A stretch of 37,970 nt of DNA from Armatimonadota bacterium (lineage in GTDB: Bacteria > Armatimonadota > Zipacnadia > Zipacnadales > VGFC01). The stretch is from positions 1 through 37,970 of the forward strand of contig VGFC01000017.1 in the NCBI GenBank assembly GCA_016869045.1. Direction: 5' to 3'. This document shows positions 1 to 7,612 of this stretch, in pieces. A model generated the notes under the pieces. That model searched no databases and was not told the DNA's origin. It worked only from the letters and a program-made list of their open reading frames with translations. Every line of letters begins with the position of its first letter. Within the stretch, counting starts at the first letter, position 1. A program made the translations under genes and the position numbers.

Positions 1-323
1 CAGCCGGCCAGCGCGCCCGGGATCGCGTCGGCCGTGATGAGCGTCAGCACTGGCCCCGTCAGGCCTGTGTCTCTCGGCAGAGCCTCCATGCCCTCGCAGG
101 CGGCGGCCTCTAGCAGCGCCGCCATCACGCGGACGCGTGAGGCGGCCAGCCACTCTTGCTTCTCGCAAGCGAGCAGGGCCGCCCGGAGGCTCTCGAAGTC
201 CCGCAACTCAGCAGCACAGGCCACGCACTCCGCGGCGTGCGCGAGGGCATCGCGGGCCTGCGCGTCGGGCAGCATGCGGTCGAGGAGGTCGTGCTTGGCG
301 GACGCGAACTCTGCGCAGTTCAT
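1..323 (-). CDS. Putative zinc-finger anti-sigma factor, cut by the left window edge
   Basis: This frame is absent from the ORF track because it runs off the left edge. Its ATG (321-323) overlaps the TGA of the upstream ECF sigma gene as ATGA, so the two are translationally coupled. The translation begins MNCAEFASAKHDLLDRM and contains HAAECVAC, the H-x3-C-x2-C motif of zf-HC2/ZAS anti-sigma domains, near residue 30. Such proteins bind and inhibit the sigma factor encoded next to them, often from the inner membrane. About 107 residues are visible. The last few (LTLITADAIPGALAG) are moderately hydrophobic and could begin a membrane segment, but the rest is outside the window. The coupling and the zinc motif together make the role likely; the signal sensed cannot be told. 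Confidence 0.75.
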   Translation of the reverse strand, partial: MNCAEFASAKHDLLDRMLPDAQARDALAHAAECVACAAELRDFESLRAALLACEKQEWLAASRVRVMAALLEAAACEGMEALPRDTGLTGPVLTLITADAIPGALAG

Positions 324-895
324 CGTGGTCTCTCCTGCGTCGGCGACTCACAGCTCAGGTACGGCCTCAGGGCCTCGCGCAGCCTCTCGCGCGCTCGATG
401 GACGCGGACTCGCGCCGCGCCCTCGGTGACACCCGTGACCCCGGCGACCTCCGCGTAGGAGAGGCCCACCATGTCACGCAGGAGCACCGCCTCACGACTG
501 TCGGGCGGAAGCAGCGCCACAGCGACGACGATCTGCGCGTGGAGCTCGTGCCGAAGCGCCTCGGCCTCGGGCAGCGCACCGCTCTCCGCAAGGCGCTCCA
601 GGACCGTCTCCACCCTCTCCGCATCTGCGACGCTCCACGCCCCGTCACGAAGCGCATTGCGCGCACGGTTGGCGGCGATGGTGAACAGCCACCCGCGCGC
701 GGACTCGGGCCGCGCAGCCGCCCGGTGCTGGAACGCCGCGACGAACGTCTCCTGCAGGAGGTCCTCCGCAAGATCGGCGTCGCCCACCATCCGCCGCAGG
801 AAGCGCAGGAGCGCCGGGCCCAGGTCCTCCACCAGCGCCGCGAAGTCCCTCGCGGCGATCCCCCGGCTGGGCGCTGGGTGAAGAGGCCGGATCAC
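320..895 (-). CDS. ECF-family RNA polymerase sigma factor
   Basis: A 191-residue sigma-70 family protein with only regions 2 and 4, the size and layout of group 4 (ECF) sigma factors. Region 2 covers roughly residues 25-85 (LLRFLRRMVGDADLAEDLLQ, then GWLFTIAANRARNALR). Region 4 covers roughly 112-180 (LPPDSREAVLLRDMVGLSY, then the helix-turn-helix TEGAARVRVHRARERLREAL). It would direct RNA polymerase to a small stress- or envelope-related regulon and be held inactive by the zinc-finger protein whose start codon overlaps its stop. The start is a GTG preceded by GGAGAG about 7-10 bases upstream; no better ATG lies before region 2. It is divergent from recD2. A possible ECF-like promoter is discussed under findings. 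The family call is secure; the subgroup is not assigned. Confidence 0.92.
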   Translation of the reverse strand: MIRPLHPAPSRGIAARDFAALVEDLGPALLRFLRRMVGDADLAEDLLQETFVAAFQHRAAARPESARGWLFTIAANRARNALRDGAWSVADAERVETVLERLAESGALPEAEALRHELHAQIVVAVALLPPDSREAVLLRDMVGLSYAEVAGVTGVTEGAARVRVHRARERLREALRPYLSCESPTQERPR

Positions 896-1028
896 GGCAC
901 GGCTCTCCGTTCTTGGGATGGCCCGTCATTCAGTGAGGACACGCGATTCGCCTTGTCGTTACAGTCCGGCGAGGGAGGCTAGACCCGTGCAGGGCGGGAA
1001 CTCAGCAGGCGGAGGTGCTCGCGCATCG

Positions 1029-3266
1029 ATGCAGGACCGTGCGACGGTCTTGGAGACGATTGAGGGCATCATCGAGAGCATCGTGTACCACGGCGAGGAC
1101 ACGGGGTTCACGGTCTGCCGCATTTCGGTGCCCGGCATGGTGCAGATGGCCACGGCGGTCGGGCCGTTCACGGCCCCGGTGGTCGGGGAATCCGTCCGGC
1201 TGCACGGGGAGTGGACGAAGCACCCGAAGTTTGGGATGCAGTTCCGGTTCGAGCGGTACGAGACCCTACGGCCGGCGACGGTGGAGGCTATCGAGAAGTA
1301 CTTGGGCTCGGGGCTGATTCGGGGCATCGGGCCGGTCATGGCGAAGCGGCTCGTAAGGCACTTCCGGGAGCAGACGCTGGATGTGCTGGACGCCGAGCCC
1401 GACCGCGTGCGGGAGGTGCCCGGTATCGGACCGACGCGCTCCGCGAGGCTGGCGGCCTCCTGGCGGGAGCAGAAAGCCATCCAGAACGTGATGCTCTTCC
1501 TGCAGGGCCACGCCGTGAGCGCCGCGTATGCCGTGAGGGTGTACCGGCACTACGGAGACGCGGCGATCCGCCTCGTGGAGGAAGACCCCTACCGGCTGGC
1601 GCGGGACATCTGGGGGATCGGGTTCAAGACCGCCGACCGGATCGCGCGCTCGCTCGACATCGCCGCCGACTCGATGAAGCGCCTGTCGGCCGGGCTCGAG
1701 CACGTACTGCTGGAGGCCATGGATGACGGGCACACCTACCTGCCGCGCGAGGTCCTGATCGCGCGCGCGGCGGAGGTCCTGGAGGTGGGCACCGATGTTG
1801 TGGAGGCGGCCCTCGCGGAGTGCCTCGCGGCGGACGAAGGCGAGCGCCGGCTGGACGAGGAGACCGGTCCGGACGGCGTGGTGGGGGTCTTCACCCGGCG
1901 GCTGCACCGGATCGAGATGGACCTCGCGGCTCACGTCAAGCGGATCGTGGCCGCCCTGCCGGAGCGCGCGCCTGCCCGGGCGCACACGCTGGGGTGGCTC
2001 GAACGGACCGCTACACGGCGGGGGATCGAGCTGTCGGAGCAGCAGGTGCAGGCGGTCGTGGAGGCGCTGCGCCGCCCGATGCTGGTCATCACGGGAGGCC
2101 CGGGCACCGGGAAGACGACGATCACCCGCACGATTGTCGAGGCCGCCGAGGCCCTCAATCGGCGCCTGGCCCTCGCGAGCCCGACCGGGCGCGCCGCCAA
2201 GCGCCTGGCTGAGGTGACCGGGCGGCCTGCGACGACGATCCACCGCCTGCTGGTCGTGGATCCCCAGACCTTTCGCTTCAAGCACAACGAGGCCGAACCG
2301 CTGGAGATCGACTTCCTGATCGTGGACGAGGCCTCGATGCTCGAAGTGACGCTGGCACGGGACCTCCTGCGGGCGGTGCCGGACCACTGCCAGGTGGTCC
2401 TCGTCGGCGATGTGGACCAGCTTCCCGCGGTGGGCGCCGGGAACGTGCTCGGCGACATCATCCGCTCCGGCGCGGTTCCTGTCATCCGCCTGACCCAGGT
2501 CTTCCGGCAGGCGGCGCAGAGCATGATCGTTCAGAGCGCCCACCGAGTGAACCGCGGGGAGTTTCCCGTCGTCGTATCTGCGGACGAGTGGCGGAACCAC
2601 AACTGCGTCTTCATCGAGGAGGAGGACATCGAGGCGCTGGCCCAGCGGGTGGTACACGTGGTGACCGACGTCCTGCCGAGGCGCGGGTGCCGGCGGGAGG
2701 ACATCCAGGTGATTGCGCCCATCTACCGTGGTGCTGCGGGTGTCAGCCGCCTGAACGACCTCCTCCAGGAGCACCTTAACCCTCCGGCGCCGACAAAGGC
2801 GGAGATGCGTCGGGGCGGCCGGCTGATCCGGGTCGGTGATCGGGTGCTGCAGCTTGTCAACGACTACGACAAGAACGTCTTCAACGGAGACATGGGCGTC
2901 GTGTCGGGGATGGACACGGTTCAGCAACTGCTGAGAGTGGCCTTCCCCGAATCGCTCGTCCACTATGACTTCTCGGAAACGGACCGGCTTCAGCTTGCCT
3001 ATGCGCTGACGGTCCACAAGAGCCAGGGCTCGGAGTACGAGGTCGTGGTGCTGGTGTTGCACCGCTCACAGTACGTCATGCTTCAGCGCAACTTGCTTTA
3101 CACGGGGCTGACCCGCGCACGGAAACTACTGATCATCATGGGCGACCGAAAGGCCGTGTGGACAGCGGTGCGGAATGACAAGATGATGTTGCGCTGGTCG
3201 CGCCTGGCCGACCGCCTGGCGGGTCGCCTGTCCGATGGCGATCCGCAGCCGCGGTTGCCGTTGTGA
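1029..3266 (+). CDS. recD2: RecD2-family ATP-dependent 5'-3' DNA helicase
   Basis: A superfamily 1B helicase of 745 residues, the usual length for RecD2, the RecBC-independent helicase involved in replication-fork and repair processes. From the N-terminus it has an OB-like segment (TIEGIIESIVYHGEDTGFTV), tandem helix-hairpin-helix motifs (LIRGIGPVMAKRL, VREVPGIGPTRSARL), then the motor. Motor motifs are Walker A GGPGTGKTT near residue 356, motif Ia LASPTGRAAKRL, Walker B FLIVDEASML, motif III LVGDVDQLPAVGAGNVL, motif IV LTQVFRQ, motif V LTVHKSQGSEYE and motif VI YTGLTRARKLL. I chose ATG 1029 because it matches where family members begin. A GTG at 987 has a better-spaced GGAGG and would add 14 residues; the ORF-track start at 918 is too early. 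It is followed closely by the ANTAR regulator gene, so it may share a transcript with a signalling pair. Confidence 0.95.
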   Translation: MQDRATVLETIEGIIESIVYHGEDTGFTVCRISVPGMVQMATAVGPFTAPVVGESVRLHGEWTKHPKFGMQFRFERYETLRPATVEAIEKYLGSGLIRGIGPVMAKRLVRHFREQTLDVLDAEPDRVREVPGIGPTRSARLAASWREQKAIQNVMLFLQGHAVSAAYAVRVYRHYGDAAIRLVEEDPYRLARDIWGIGFKTADRIARSLDIAADSMKRLSAGLEHVLLEAMDDGHTYLPREVLIARAAEVLEVGTDVVEAALAECLAADEGERRLDEETGPDGVVGVFTRRLHRIEMDLAAHVKRIVAALPERAPARAHTLGWLERTATRRGIELSEQQVQAVVEALRRPMLVITGGPGTGKTTITRTIVEAAEALNRRLALASPTGRAAKRLAEVTGRPATTIHRLLVVDPQTFRFKHNEAEPLEIDFLIVDEASMLEVTLARDLLRAVPDHCQVVLVGDVDQLPAVGAGNVLGDIIRSGAVPVIRLTQVFRQAAQSMIVQSAHRVNRGEFPVVVSADEWRNHNCVFIEEEDIEALAQRVVHVVTDVLPRRGCRREDIQVIAPIYRGAAGVSRLNDLLQEHLNPPAPTKAEMRRGGRLIRVGDRVLQLVNDYDKNVFNGDMGVVSGMDTVQQLLRVAFPESLVHYDFSETDRLQLAYALTVHKSQGSEYEVVVLVLHRSQYVMLQRNLLYTGLTRARKLLIIMGDRKAVWTAVRNDKMMLRWSRLADRLAGRLSDGDPQPRLPL

Positions 3267-3310
3267 CGCCCGGAACAGAACTCACGAGAGAGTCCCCAGA
3301 GTGTGCGACG

Positions 3311-3934
3311 ATGACGGAATCGGTACCCACAAACCGAAAGGCGATCATATGCGAGGATGAGGCGCTGACCTCCGCCCGGTTGGCGCAGCAGTTGGAGGAG
3401 TTGGGGTATGACGTGGTCGCGCGTGCGTCGGATGGCCTGGAGGCCGTGGAGGCTGCGCAGGCCCACCATCCGGAACTCATTCTGATGGACATCAAGATGC
3501 CGGGCATGGACGGGCTGGAGGCTGCGCGCCGGATTCGGGGCGAGCAGCCGGGGGCGGCCATCGTGGTCATCACGGCTCACGTCAACGACGGCTTTATTGA
3601 CCAGGCGGTGGAGGCCGGCGTCGAGGGGTACCTCGTCAAGCCCGTCAGCCCTGAACAGCTCCGGGTGGCGCTCTCCCTGGCTCTGAGCAACTCACGGCGC
3701 CGCCAGGAGGCACAGGACGAGGCAGAGGAGGCGCGCGCGCGACTCGCCGAACGCAGGACGATCGAGCGCGCCAAGGGGATCCTGATGGACACCCAGGGGC
3801 TGTCCGAGAACGACGCGTACCGCCGCCTCCGAAAGCGCAGCCAGGACGAACGCCGCCCGATGGCCGAACTCGCTGAGGAGGTCATCCGCGCGAACAGCCT
3901 ACCCGCCGAGGGCGAATCGCGCCCCACTCCCTGA
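3311..3934 (+). CDS. ANTAR-domain response regulator (RNA-binding antiterminator)
   Basis: A 207-residue two-domain response regulator. The receiver domain (about residues 8-125) has the acidic pair ED, the phosphoacceptor D60 in LILMDIKMPG, the conserved T in VVITAH and K110 in YLVKPVSP. A charged coiled linker (RRRQEAQDEAEEARARLAERR) leads to an ANTAR domain (about 140-195) with the typical ERAKGILMDTQGLSENDAYRRLRKRS. ANTAR proteins bind paired stem-loops in nascent RNA and prevent transcription termination, so this acts on RNA rather than DNA. ATG 3311 starts just before the receiver fold; the ORF-track start is a GTG inside the recD2 stop with no ribosome site. The kinase gene begins 20 bases after the stop, the arrangement of PdtaR/PdtaS- and EutV/EutW-type pairs. 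Its target RNAs are unknown. Confidence 0.9.
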   Translation: MTESVPTNRKAIICEDEALTSARLAQQLEELGYDVVARASDGLEAVEAAQAHHPELILMDIKMPGMDGLEAARRIRGEQPGAAIVVITAHVNDGFIDQAVEAGVEGYLVKPVSPEQLRVALSLALSNSRRRQEAQDEAEEARARLAERRTIERAKGILMDTQGLSENDAYRRLRKRSQDERRPMAELAEEVIRANSLPAEGESRPTP

Positions 3935-3954
3935 GACCGCCTTGCTCTGCTGAC

Positions 3955-4974
3955 ATGTCCAGCGATCCCTCTCGTCCCGGCGTCGAGGCGTGGCGTGTCG
4001 GTCTGCTGACGCACGCCATCGATGCCGTGTCGCAACCCGTTCTCATCGGGCAGGCCGATGGCACGCTCGTCTACGCCAACCCGGCCATGGAGAGGCTCCT
4101 TGGGTCCGAGCCCGGCGGACTGGCGGGCGCCAACGCGTGGGAGTTGCTGGCTCTGCCGGAGGATCGCGAACGTGTCCGGGACGCGGTGGGCGAGCCCCTG
4201 GCGGACACGCACGTCCTCGTCCGGGTCGGGGTGAGGACCCGCTCGGGGGCGGTCGTCCCGGTCGAGCTGACCCTCACCGTCTTCCGGGATGAGGCGAGCG
4301 GCGCCGAACTGGGCATCGCCATCGCGCGCGACCTCAGGGAGCAGAACCGAGCGGAAGCGGAACGCGCGATGCGTGAGCGCCAGCTTGCGCTCATGCTCCG
4401 CGAGGCCCACCACCGCATCAAGAACACTCTGCAGGTCGCGTCGGACATCCTCGCGCTTCAGGGCTCCGCGAGCTCCCCCGAGGTCCGCGAGGCGCTCGGC
4501 GCGGCGGCCGGTCGCATTCGCGCGCTGGCCGCCGTCCACGGGGGAATTCGGGCCGACCAAGACGTCACGCGGGTGCAGGTCCAGCCGCTCATCTCGGCGG
4601 TCGTCCAGGACCTGCGGGACTCCGCCGCCTCGAGCCCATCGGTCAGCTTCGAGATCACCCTCGAGGAGCATCCCGTCCCGTCGCGCGCGGCGTCCGGCCT
4701 GGCCCTGATCGCGATTGAGCTGGTTGCCAACGCCCTCGAGCACGGCCGCCCTGAGACGGTCCGCATCAGGTTCCAAGTCGCCGACGCCGTCGCGGTCCTC
4801 GACGTGTGCGACGATGGCCGCGACGATCCGCCCTCCGTCGAGGCCCATATCCCGGGCTTCGGGCTCAGGCTTGTCCGCTTGCTCGCCGAGGAACAGCTAC
4901 GCGGGACGTTCTCTCTCGGCCGCAGCGAGAGCTGGACGGTAGCGCGCGTCTCGTTCCCCGTCCCCGCGGACTGA
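3955..4974 (+). CDS. PAS-domain sensor histidine kinase of the HisKA_2/HWE type
   Basis: A 339-residue soluble kinase with no membrane segment, so it should sense a cytoplasmic signal. A PAS domain spans roughly residues 15-125 (QPVLIGQADGTLVYANPAMERLLG, closed by LGIAIARDLREQNRAE). The phosphoacceptor motif is EAHHRIKNTLQV with H153 before the arginine, the HisKA_2 type. The ATPase domain follows, with N-box ELVANALEH, G1 box DVCDDGRDD and a glycine-rich FGLRLVRLL. This domain architecture is the same as PdtaS/EutW-type kinases that phosphorylate ANTAR regulators, and the gene directly upstream encodes one. I infer a dedicated phosphorelay from kinase to RNA-binding regulator. The ribosome site before ATG 3955 is weak. 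The gene converges on the ABC permease gene, with a palindromic repeat cluster between them. Confidence 0.9.
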   Translation: MSSDPSRPGVEAWRVGLLTHAIDAVSQPVLIGQADGTLVYANPAMERLLGSEPGGLAGANAWELLALPEDRERVRDAVGEPLADTHVLVRVGVRTRSGAVVPVELTLTVFRDEASGAELGIAIARDLREQNRAEAERAMRERQLALMLREAHHRIKNTLQVASDILALQGSASSPEVREALGAAAGRIRALAAVHGGIRADQDVTRVQVQPLISAVVQDLRDSAASSPSVSFEITLEEHPVPSRAASGLALIAIELVANALEHGRPETVRIRFQVADAVAVLDVCDDGRDDPPSVEAHIPGFGLRLVRLLAEEQLRGTFSLGRSESWTVARVSFPVPAD

Positions 4975-4982
4975 GAGCGTGC

Positions 4983-5155
4983 ATGAGAAGGGTGGCCGGG
5001 CGCCATGAATGGCGCCCCTACACGATTGGGCGCGATGAATCGCGCCCCTACATCACAAACGACCGTACATCGCCGTCATGTAGGGGCACGATTCATCGTG
5101 CCCCCGTGTAGGGGCGTGATTCATCACGCCCGATGCCGTGCTCCTCATACACCCT
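4983..5155. repeat. Palindromic repeat cluster, copy 1 (four 24-bp hairpin units)
   Basis: Four 24-bp palindromic units lie at 4998-5021, 5028-5051, 5080-5103 and 5108-5131. The first two read GGGC-nnn-ATGAAT-n'n'n'-GCCCCTAC on the plus strand. The last two are the same unit on the minus strand, so the cluster is itself a large inverted repeat. The variable arms are GCC, GCG, ACG and GTG, each paired with its exact complement. The outer flanks are also imperfect inverted copies of each other (GCATGAGAAGGGTG on the left, CTCATACACCC on the right). It fills the gap between the convergent kinase and permease genes and could act as a bidirectional terminator in RNA. A nearly identical copy lies at 6303-6472. 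It resembles REP/MITE-type non-coding elements; no transposase is present. Confidence 0.92.
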
Positions 5156-5169
5156 CTGAGGGCGGGGCG

Positions 5170-6288
5170 TCACTGCAGACGCTTGCGGAAGCTGAAGGCC
5201 CCGGCGGCGATCAGCACCACCCCGAAGCACAGCAGGGCCGTCAGCTCTCGCCACAGGTCCTCAACCCCACTGCCCTTCAGCATGATCGAGCGGATCACGG
5301 TGAGGAAGTAGCGCAGGGGAATCGCGTAGGTCAGCGTCTGCATCCACTGCGGCATGTTATGGATCGGGTAGGCGAAGCCCGAGAGGATGATCGAGGGCAG
5401 CATCACGAAGAACATGGTCATCTGCGCCTGCTGTTGCGTCCCGGAGACCGTCGAGACCAGCAGACCGGTTCCCAGGCAGGTCAGCAGGAATAGCAGTAGC
5501 GCTGCGAAGAGCAACGGGAAGCTGCCCTGCATCGGCACTCGGAACCAGAACAGGATCACACCCATCACCAGGAGCATGTCGGCGGTCGCGACCAGGCCGT
5601 AGGGCACGAGCTTGCCCAGAATCAGCTCCCAGGCCCTCAGCGGCGTGACCATCACCTGCTCCAGTGTGCCGGCCTCCCGTTCCTTCACGATGGACAGCGA
5701 CGTGAGATTGCCCGTGATCACCAGCAGCACCAGCCCCAGCACCCCGGGCACCATGTAGTACACGCTCTCGAGCGTCGGGTTGTAGAGGACGCGCGTGCGC
5801 AGGTCTACCGTCGGCGCCCGGCCACCGAGCCCCACGGCCCGCAACTGCTGGGCCGCGGCGCGAGCCCCATGCTGCGTGACGAGAGCGTTGAGGTAACCCG
5901 CCCCGATTCCCGCGGAGTTCGCATCGCTCCCGTCGATCAGCAACTGAACGACCGCCTTCCCCTGGCGCAGGTCTCCGCTGAAACCGTAGGGGATGTGCAG
6001 AGCCAACTGCGCCTGCCCGCGATCCAGCAGCGGGATGAGGTCGGTGGAGCGGCCGGTCTGTAACGCGATGACGAAGTAGCCCGAGTTCCCCACTTCGGCA
6101 ACGAGACGCGCGGACTCGGCAGACCGGTCGTCGTCGCACACCGCAATCGGCAGGTCCTTCACATCCAGGTTCGCCGCGTAGCCAAGCAGCGTGAGCTGGA
6201 TGATCGGCGCCATGATCGCCATCACGACCATACGCCGGTCGCGCCGGAACTGACGGAACTCCTTCTTGATGAGGGCCGCGAGACGCAT
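5170..6288 (-). CDS. ABC-2 type permease subunit of the exporter (distal gene)
   Basis: A 372-residue membrane subunit of the ABC2_membrane_3 (YbhR/YbhS/YhhJ) type. It has one N-terminal transmembrane helix (VVMAIMAPIIQLTLLGYAA), a large extracytoplasmic domain of about 145 residues (from LPIAVCDDDRSAES), then five or so C-terminal helices beginning with YYMVPGVLGLVLLVITGNL. The signature EREAGTLEQVMVTPL and the ending FSFRKRLQ are typical. It should pair with the neighbouring permease to form the export channel, powered by the two ATPases upstream. The gene is last in the operon and, unlike the tightly overlapping others, is separated from the previous gene by about 187 bp of repeat cluster. 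Its ribosome site, AGGGG in TAGGGGCGGCC before ATG 6288, resembles half a repeat unit. The substrate is unknown. Confidence 0.93.
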   Translation of the reverse strand: MRLAALIKKEFRQFRRDRRMVVMAIMAPIIQLTLLGYAANLDVKDLPIAVCDDDRSAESARLVAEVGNSGYFVIALQTGRSTDLIPLLDRGQAQLALHIPYGFSGDLRQGKAVVQLLIDGSDANSAGIGAGYLNALVTQHGARAAAQQLRAVGLGGRAPTVDLRTRVLYNPTLESVYYMVPGVLGLVLLVITGNLTSLSIVKEREAGTLEQVMVTPLRAWELILGKLVPYGLVATADMLLVMGVILFWFRVPMQGSFPLLFAALLLFLLTCLGTGLLVSTVSGTQQQAQMTMFFVMLPSIILSGFAYPIHNMPQWMQTLTYAIPLRYFLTVIRSIMLKGSGVEDLWRELTALLCFGVVLIAAGAFSFRKRLQ

Positions 6289-6302
6289 GGCCGCCCCTAT
6301 CG

Positions 6303-6472
6303 CGTGTATGAGATGGGTGACCGGGCGCCATCAATGGCGCCCCTACGCGATTGGGCGCGATGAATCGCGCCCCTACGCCAACCGTAGACTGCCGTCATGT
6401 AGGGGCACGATTCATCGTGCCCGAGTGTAGGGGCGTGATTCATCACGCCCAGTGCCGTACTTCCCGTACGCC
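6303..6472. repeat. Palindromic repeat cluster, copy 2 (four 24-bp hairpin units)
   Basis: A second copy of the cluster at 4983-5155, in the same orientation, with units at 6323-6346, 6353-6376, 6399-6422 and 6427-6450. The four variable arms (GCC, GCG, ACG, GTG) occur in the same order. Only the first unit differs inside its loop (ATCAAT instead of ATGAAT), and the central spacer differs by a few bases and an indel. The left flank TGTATGAGATGGGTG and right flank GCCGTACTTCCCGTACGCC also match copy 1. This copy lies between two co-oriented permease genes of one operon, so it should be transcribed and fold in the mRNA, possibly setting the expression ratio of the two permeases. Confidence 0.92.
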
Positions 6473-6475
6473 CTC

Positions 6476-7612
6476 TTACAGCCGCTTGCGGAAGCGGACG
6501 ATGCACACGGCGAGCAGCACGATGGACATGGCCAGCAACACAAGCAGCGGCGGCCAGACGACCGCCAGGCCAACGCCCTTCAGGTAGATCGGCCGCGTGA
6601 TCCGCAGGAAATGCGTCGCGGGAATCAGCGCGGAGATGATCCGCAGGAGCAGCGGCATGTTGCGGATTGGGAAGATGAAGCCCGAGAGCATCATCGTCGG
6701 CAGCAGCGTGGAGATGATCGCGGCCATCATCGCGATCTGCTGACGCTGCGCGATCGTCGAGATGAACAGCCCGAAGCTCAGCGCGCACGCGAGGAACACC
6801 ACGCTGCAGGCGAGCAGCAGCTCCACGCTGCCGGTCACGTAGACCTTGAACACGAGCGCACCCGTGCAGATCGCGATTCCCACATCCACCAGCCCGATGA
6901 CCACATAGGGAAAGAGCTTGCCCAGCAGGATCTCCGCTGCCAGAACCGGAGATGCCGCGAGCGTCTCGAACGTGCCACGCTCCCGTTCGCGGACGACCGC
7001 CCCGGAGGTGAGCAGCGCCCCCAGGATGACCAGGATCACGACGATCAGACCGGGGACGATGAACTGGCGGCTCTCCATCGCCGGGTTGTACAGGACCTTG
7101 CGCGCTACCGTCAGCGGCGGGTTCGCCGTGCGCACGTTCAGTCCCAGCCGCGCGTGCGCGCTCGCCTGCAGCCGCGCCGCCTGCGCGTTGATGGCACCGG
7201 CCAAGTAGTTCCGGGCGGTCGAGGCGGTGTTCGCGTCACTCCCATCGAGCAGCACCTGCAAGGCCACCGACTTGCCGCCCGACAGGTCCGCGCTCATGTG
7301 CGGCGGGATCACCAGCAGGAACAGGCACTGCCCGTGCAACACGAGCTGCTCCCCCTCCGCCGGGCTCCCCACCGAGGCCACGAGACGGAAGAGCCCGGAG
7401 TGCACCAGGTGCTCGCGAAGGCCCCGGCTCGCCTGGGAGTTGTCCATGTCGCAGAGCGCGAACGGCAGGTCGGTCAGGTCGAAGTTGATGCCCGCTCCGT
7501 TGATGATCAGGAGCGCGAAGGGCAGCACCAACGCCACGACGAGGCTGCGCGGGTCGCGCTTGATGTGGATCCACTCCTTGCGCGCCATCGCCAGCAGTCG
7601 TCGCCCGCTCAC
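6476..7612 (-). CDS. ABC-2 type permease subunit of the exporter (proximal gene)
   Basis: A 378-residue ABC-2 permease homologous to its downstream neighbour: N-terminal helix (LVVALVLPFALLIINGAGI), extracytoplasmic domain (LPFALCDMDNSQASRG through about residue 170), then several C-terminal helices starting FIVPGLIVVILVILGALL. The motif ERERGTFETLAASPV and the terminal CIVRFRKRL match the family. Both permeases carry the conserved DGSDANTA/DGSDANSA stretch in the outer domain, so they probably arose by duplication and work as a heterodimer, like YbhS and YbhR of E. coli. The start overlaps the stop of the preceding ATPase gene by four bases (7609-7612), implying translational coupling. The exported compound cannot be told from sequence; in E. 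coli the related system has been linked to drug and cation efflux. Confidence 0.93.
   Translation of the reverse strand: MSGRRLLAMARKEWIHIKRDPRSLVVALVLPFALLIINGAGINFDLTDLPFALCDMDNSQASRGLREHLVHSGLFRLVASVGSPAEGEQLVLHGQCLFLLVIPPHMSADLSGGKSVALQVLLDGSDANTASTARNYLAGAINAQAARLQASAHARLGLNVRTANPPLTVARKVLYNPAMESRQFIVPGLIVVILVILGALLTSGAVVRERERGTFETLAASPVLAAEILLGKLFPYVVIGLVDVGIAICTGALVFKVYVTGSVELLLACSVVFLACALSFGLFISTIAQRQQIAMMAAIISTLLPTMMLSGFIFPIRNMPLLLRIISALIPATHFLRITRPIYLKGVGLAVVWPPLLVLLAMSIVLLAVCIVRFRKRL

Noticed and set aside
918-1028. The extended N-terminus of the recD2 ORF in the track
   Set aside because: The added residues are unlike the family's N-terminus, and the start at 918 lacks a ribosome site. 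GTG 987 remains a fair alternative to ATG 1029.
1266-3062. A 598-codon minus-strand ORF opposite recD2
   Set aside because: recD2 shows every helicase motif in order; the antisense frame has none and is Arg/His/Pro-rich, typical of a GC shadow. The same applies to 6452-8248 plus, 18226-19665 minus and 26995-28401 minus.
4983-6472. The palindromic clusters as a short CRISPR array
   Set aside because: Units are palindromic, change orientation within a cluster, are separated by 4 to 28 bases of non-unique sequence and lack cas genes.
4983-6472. A composite transposon carrying the permease gene
   Set aside because: No transposase and no visible target duplication. The permease clearly belongs to the exporter operon, so the repeats are more likely later insertions.
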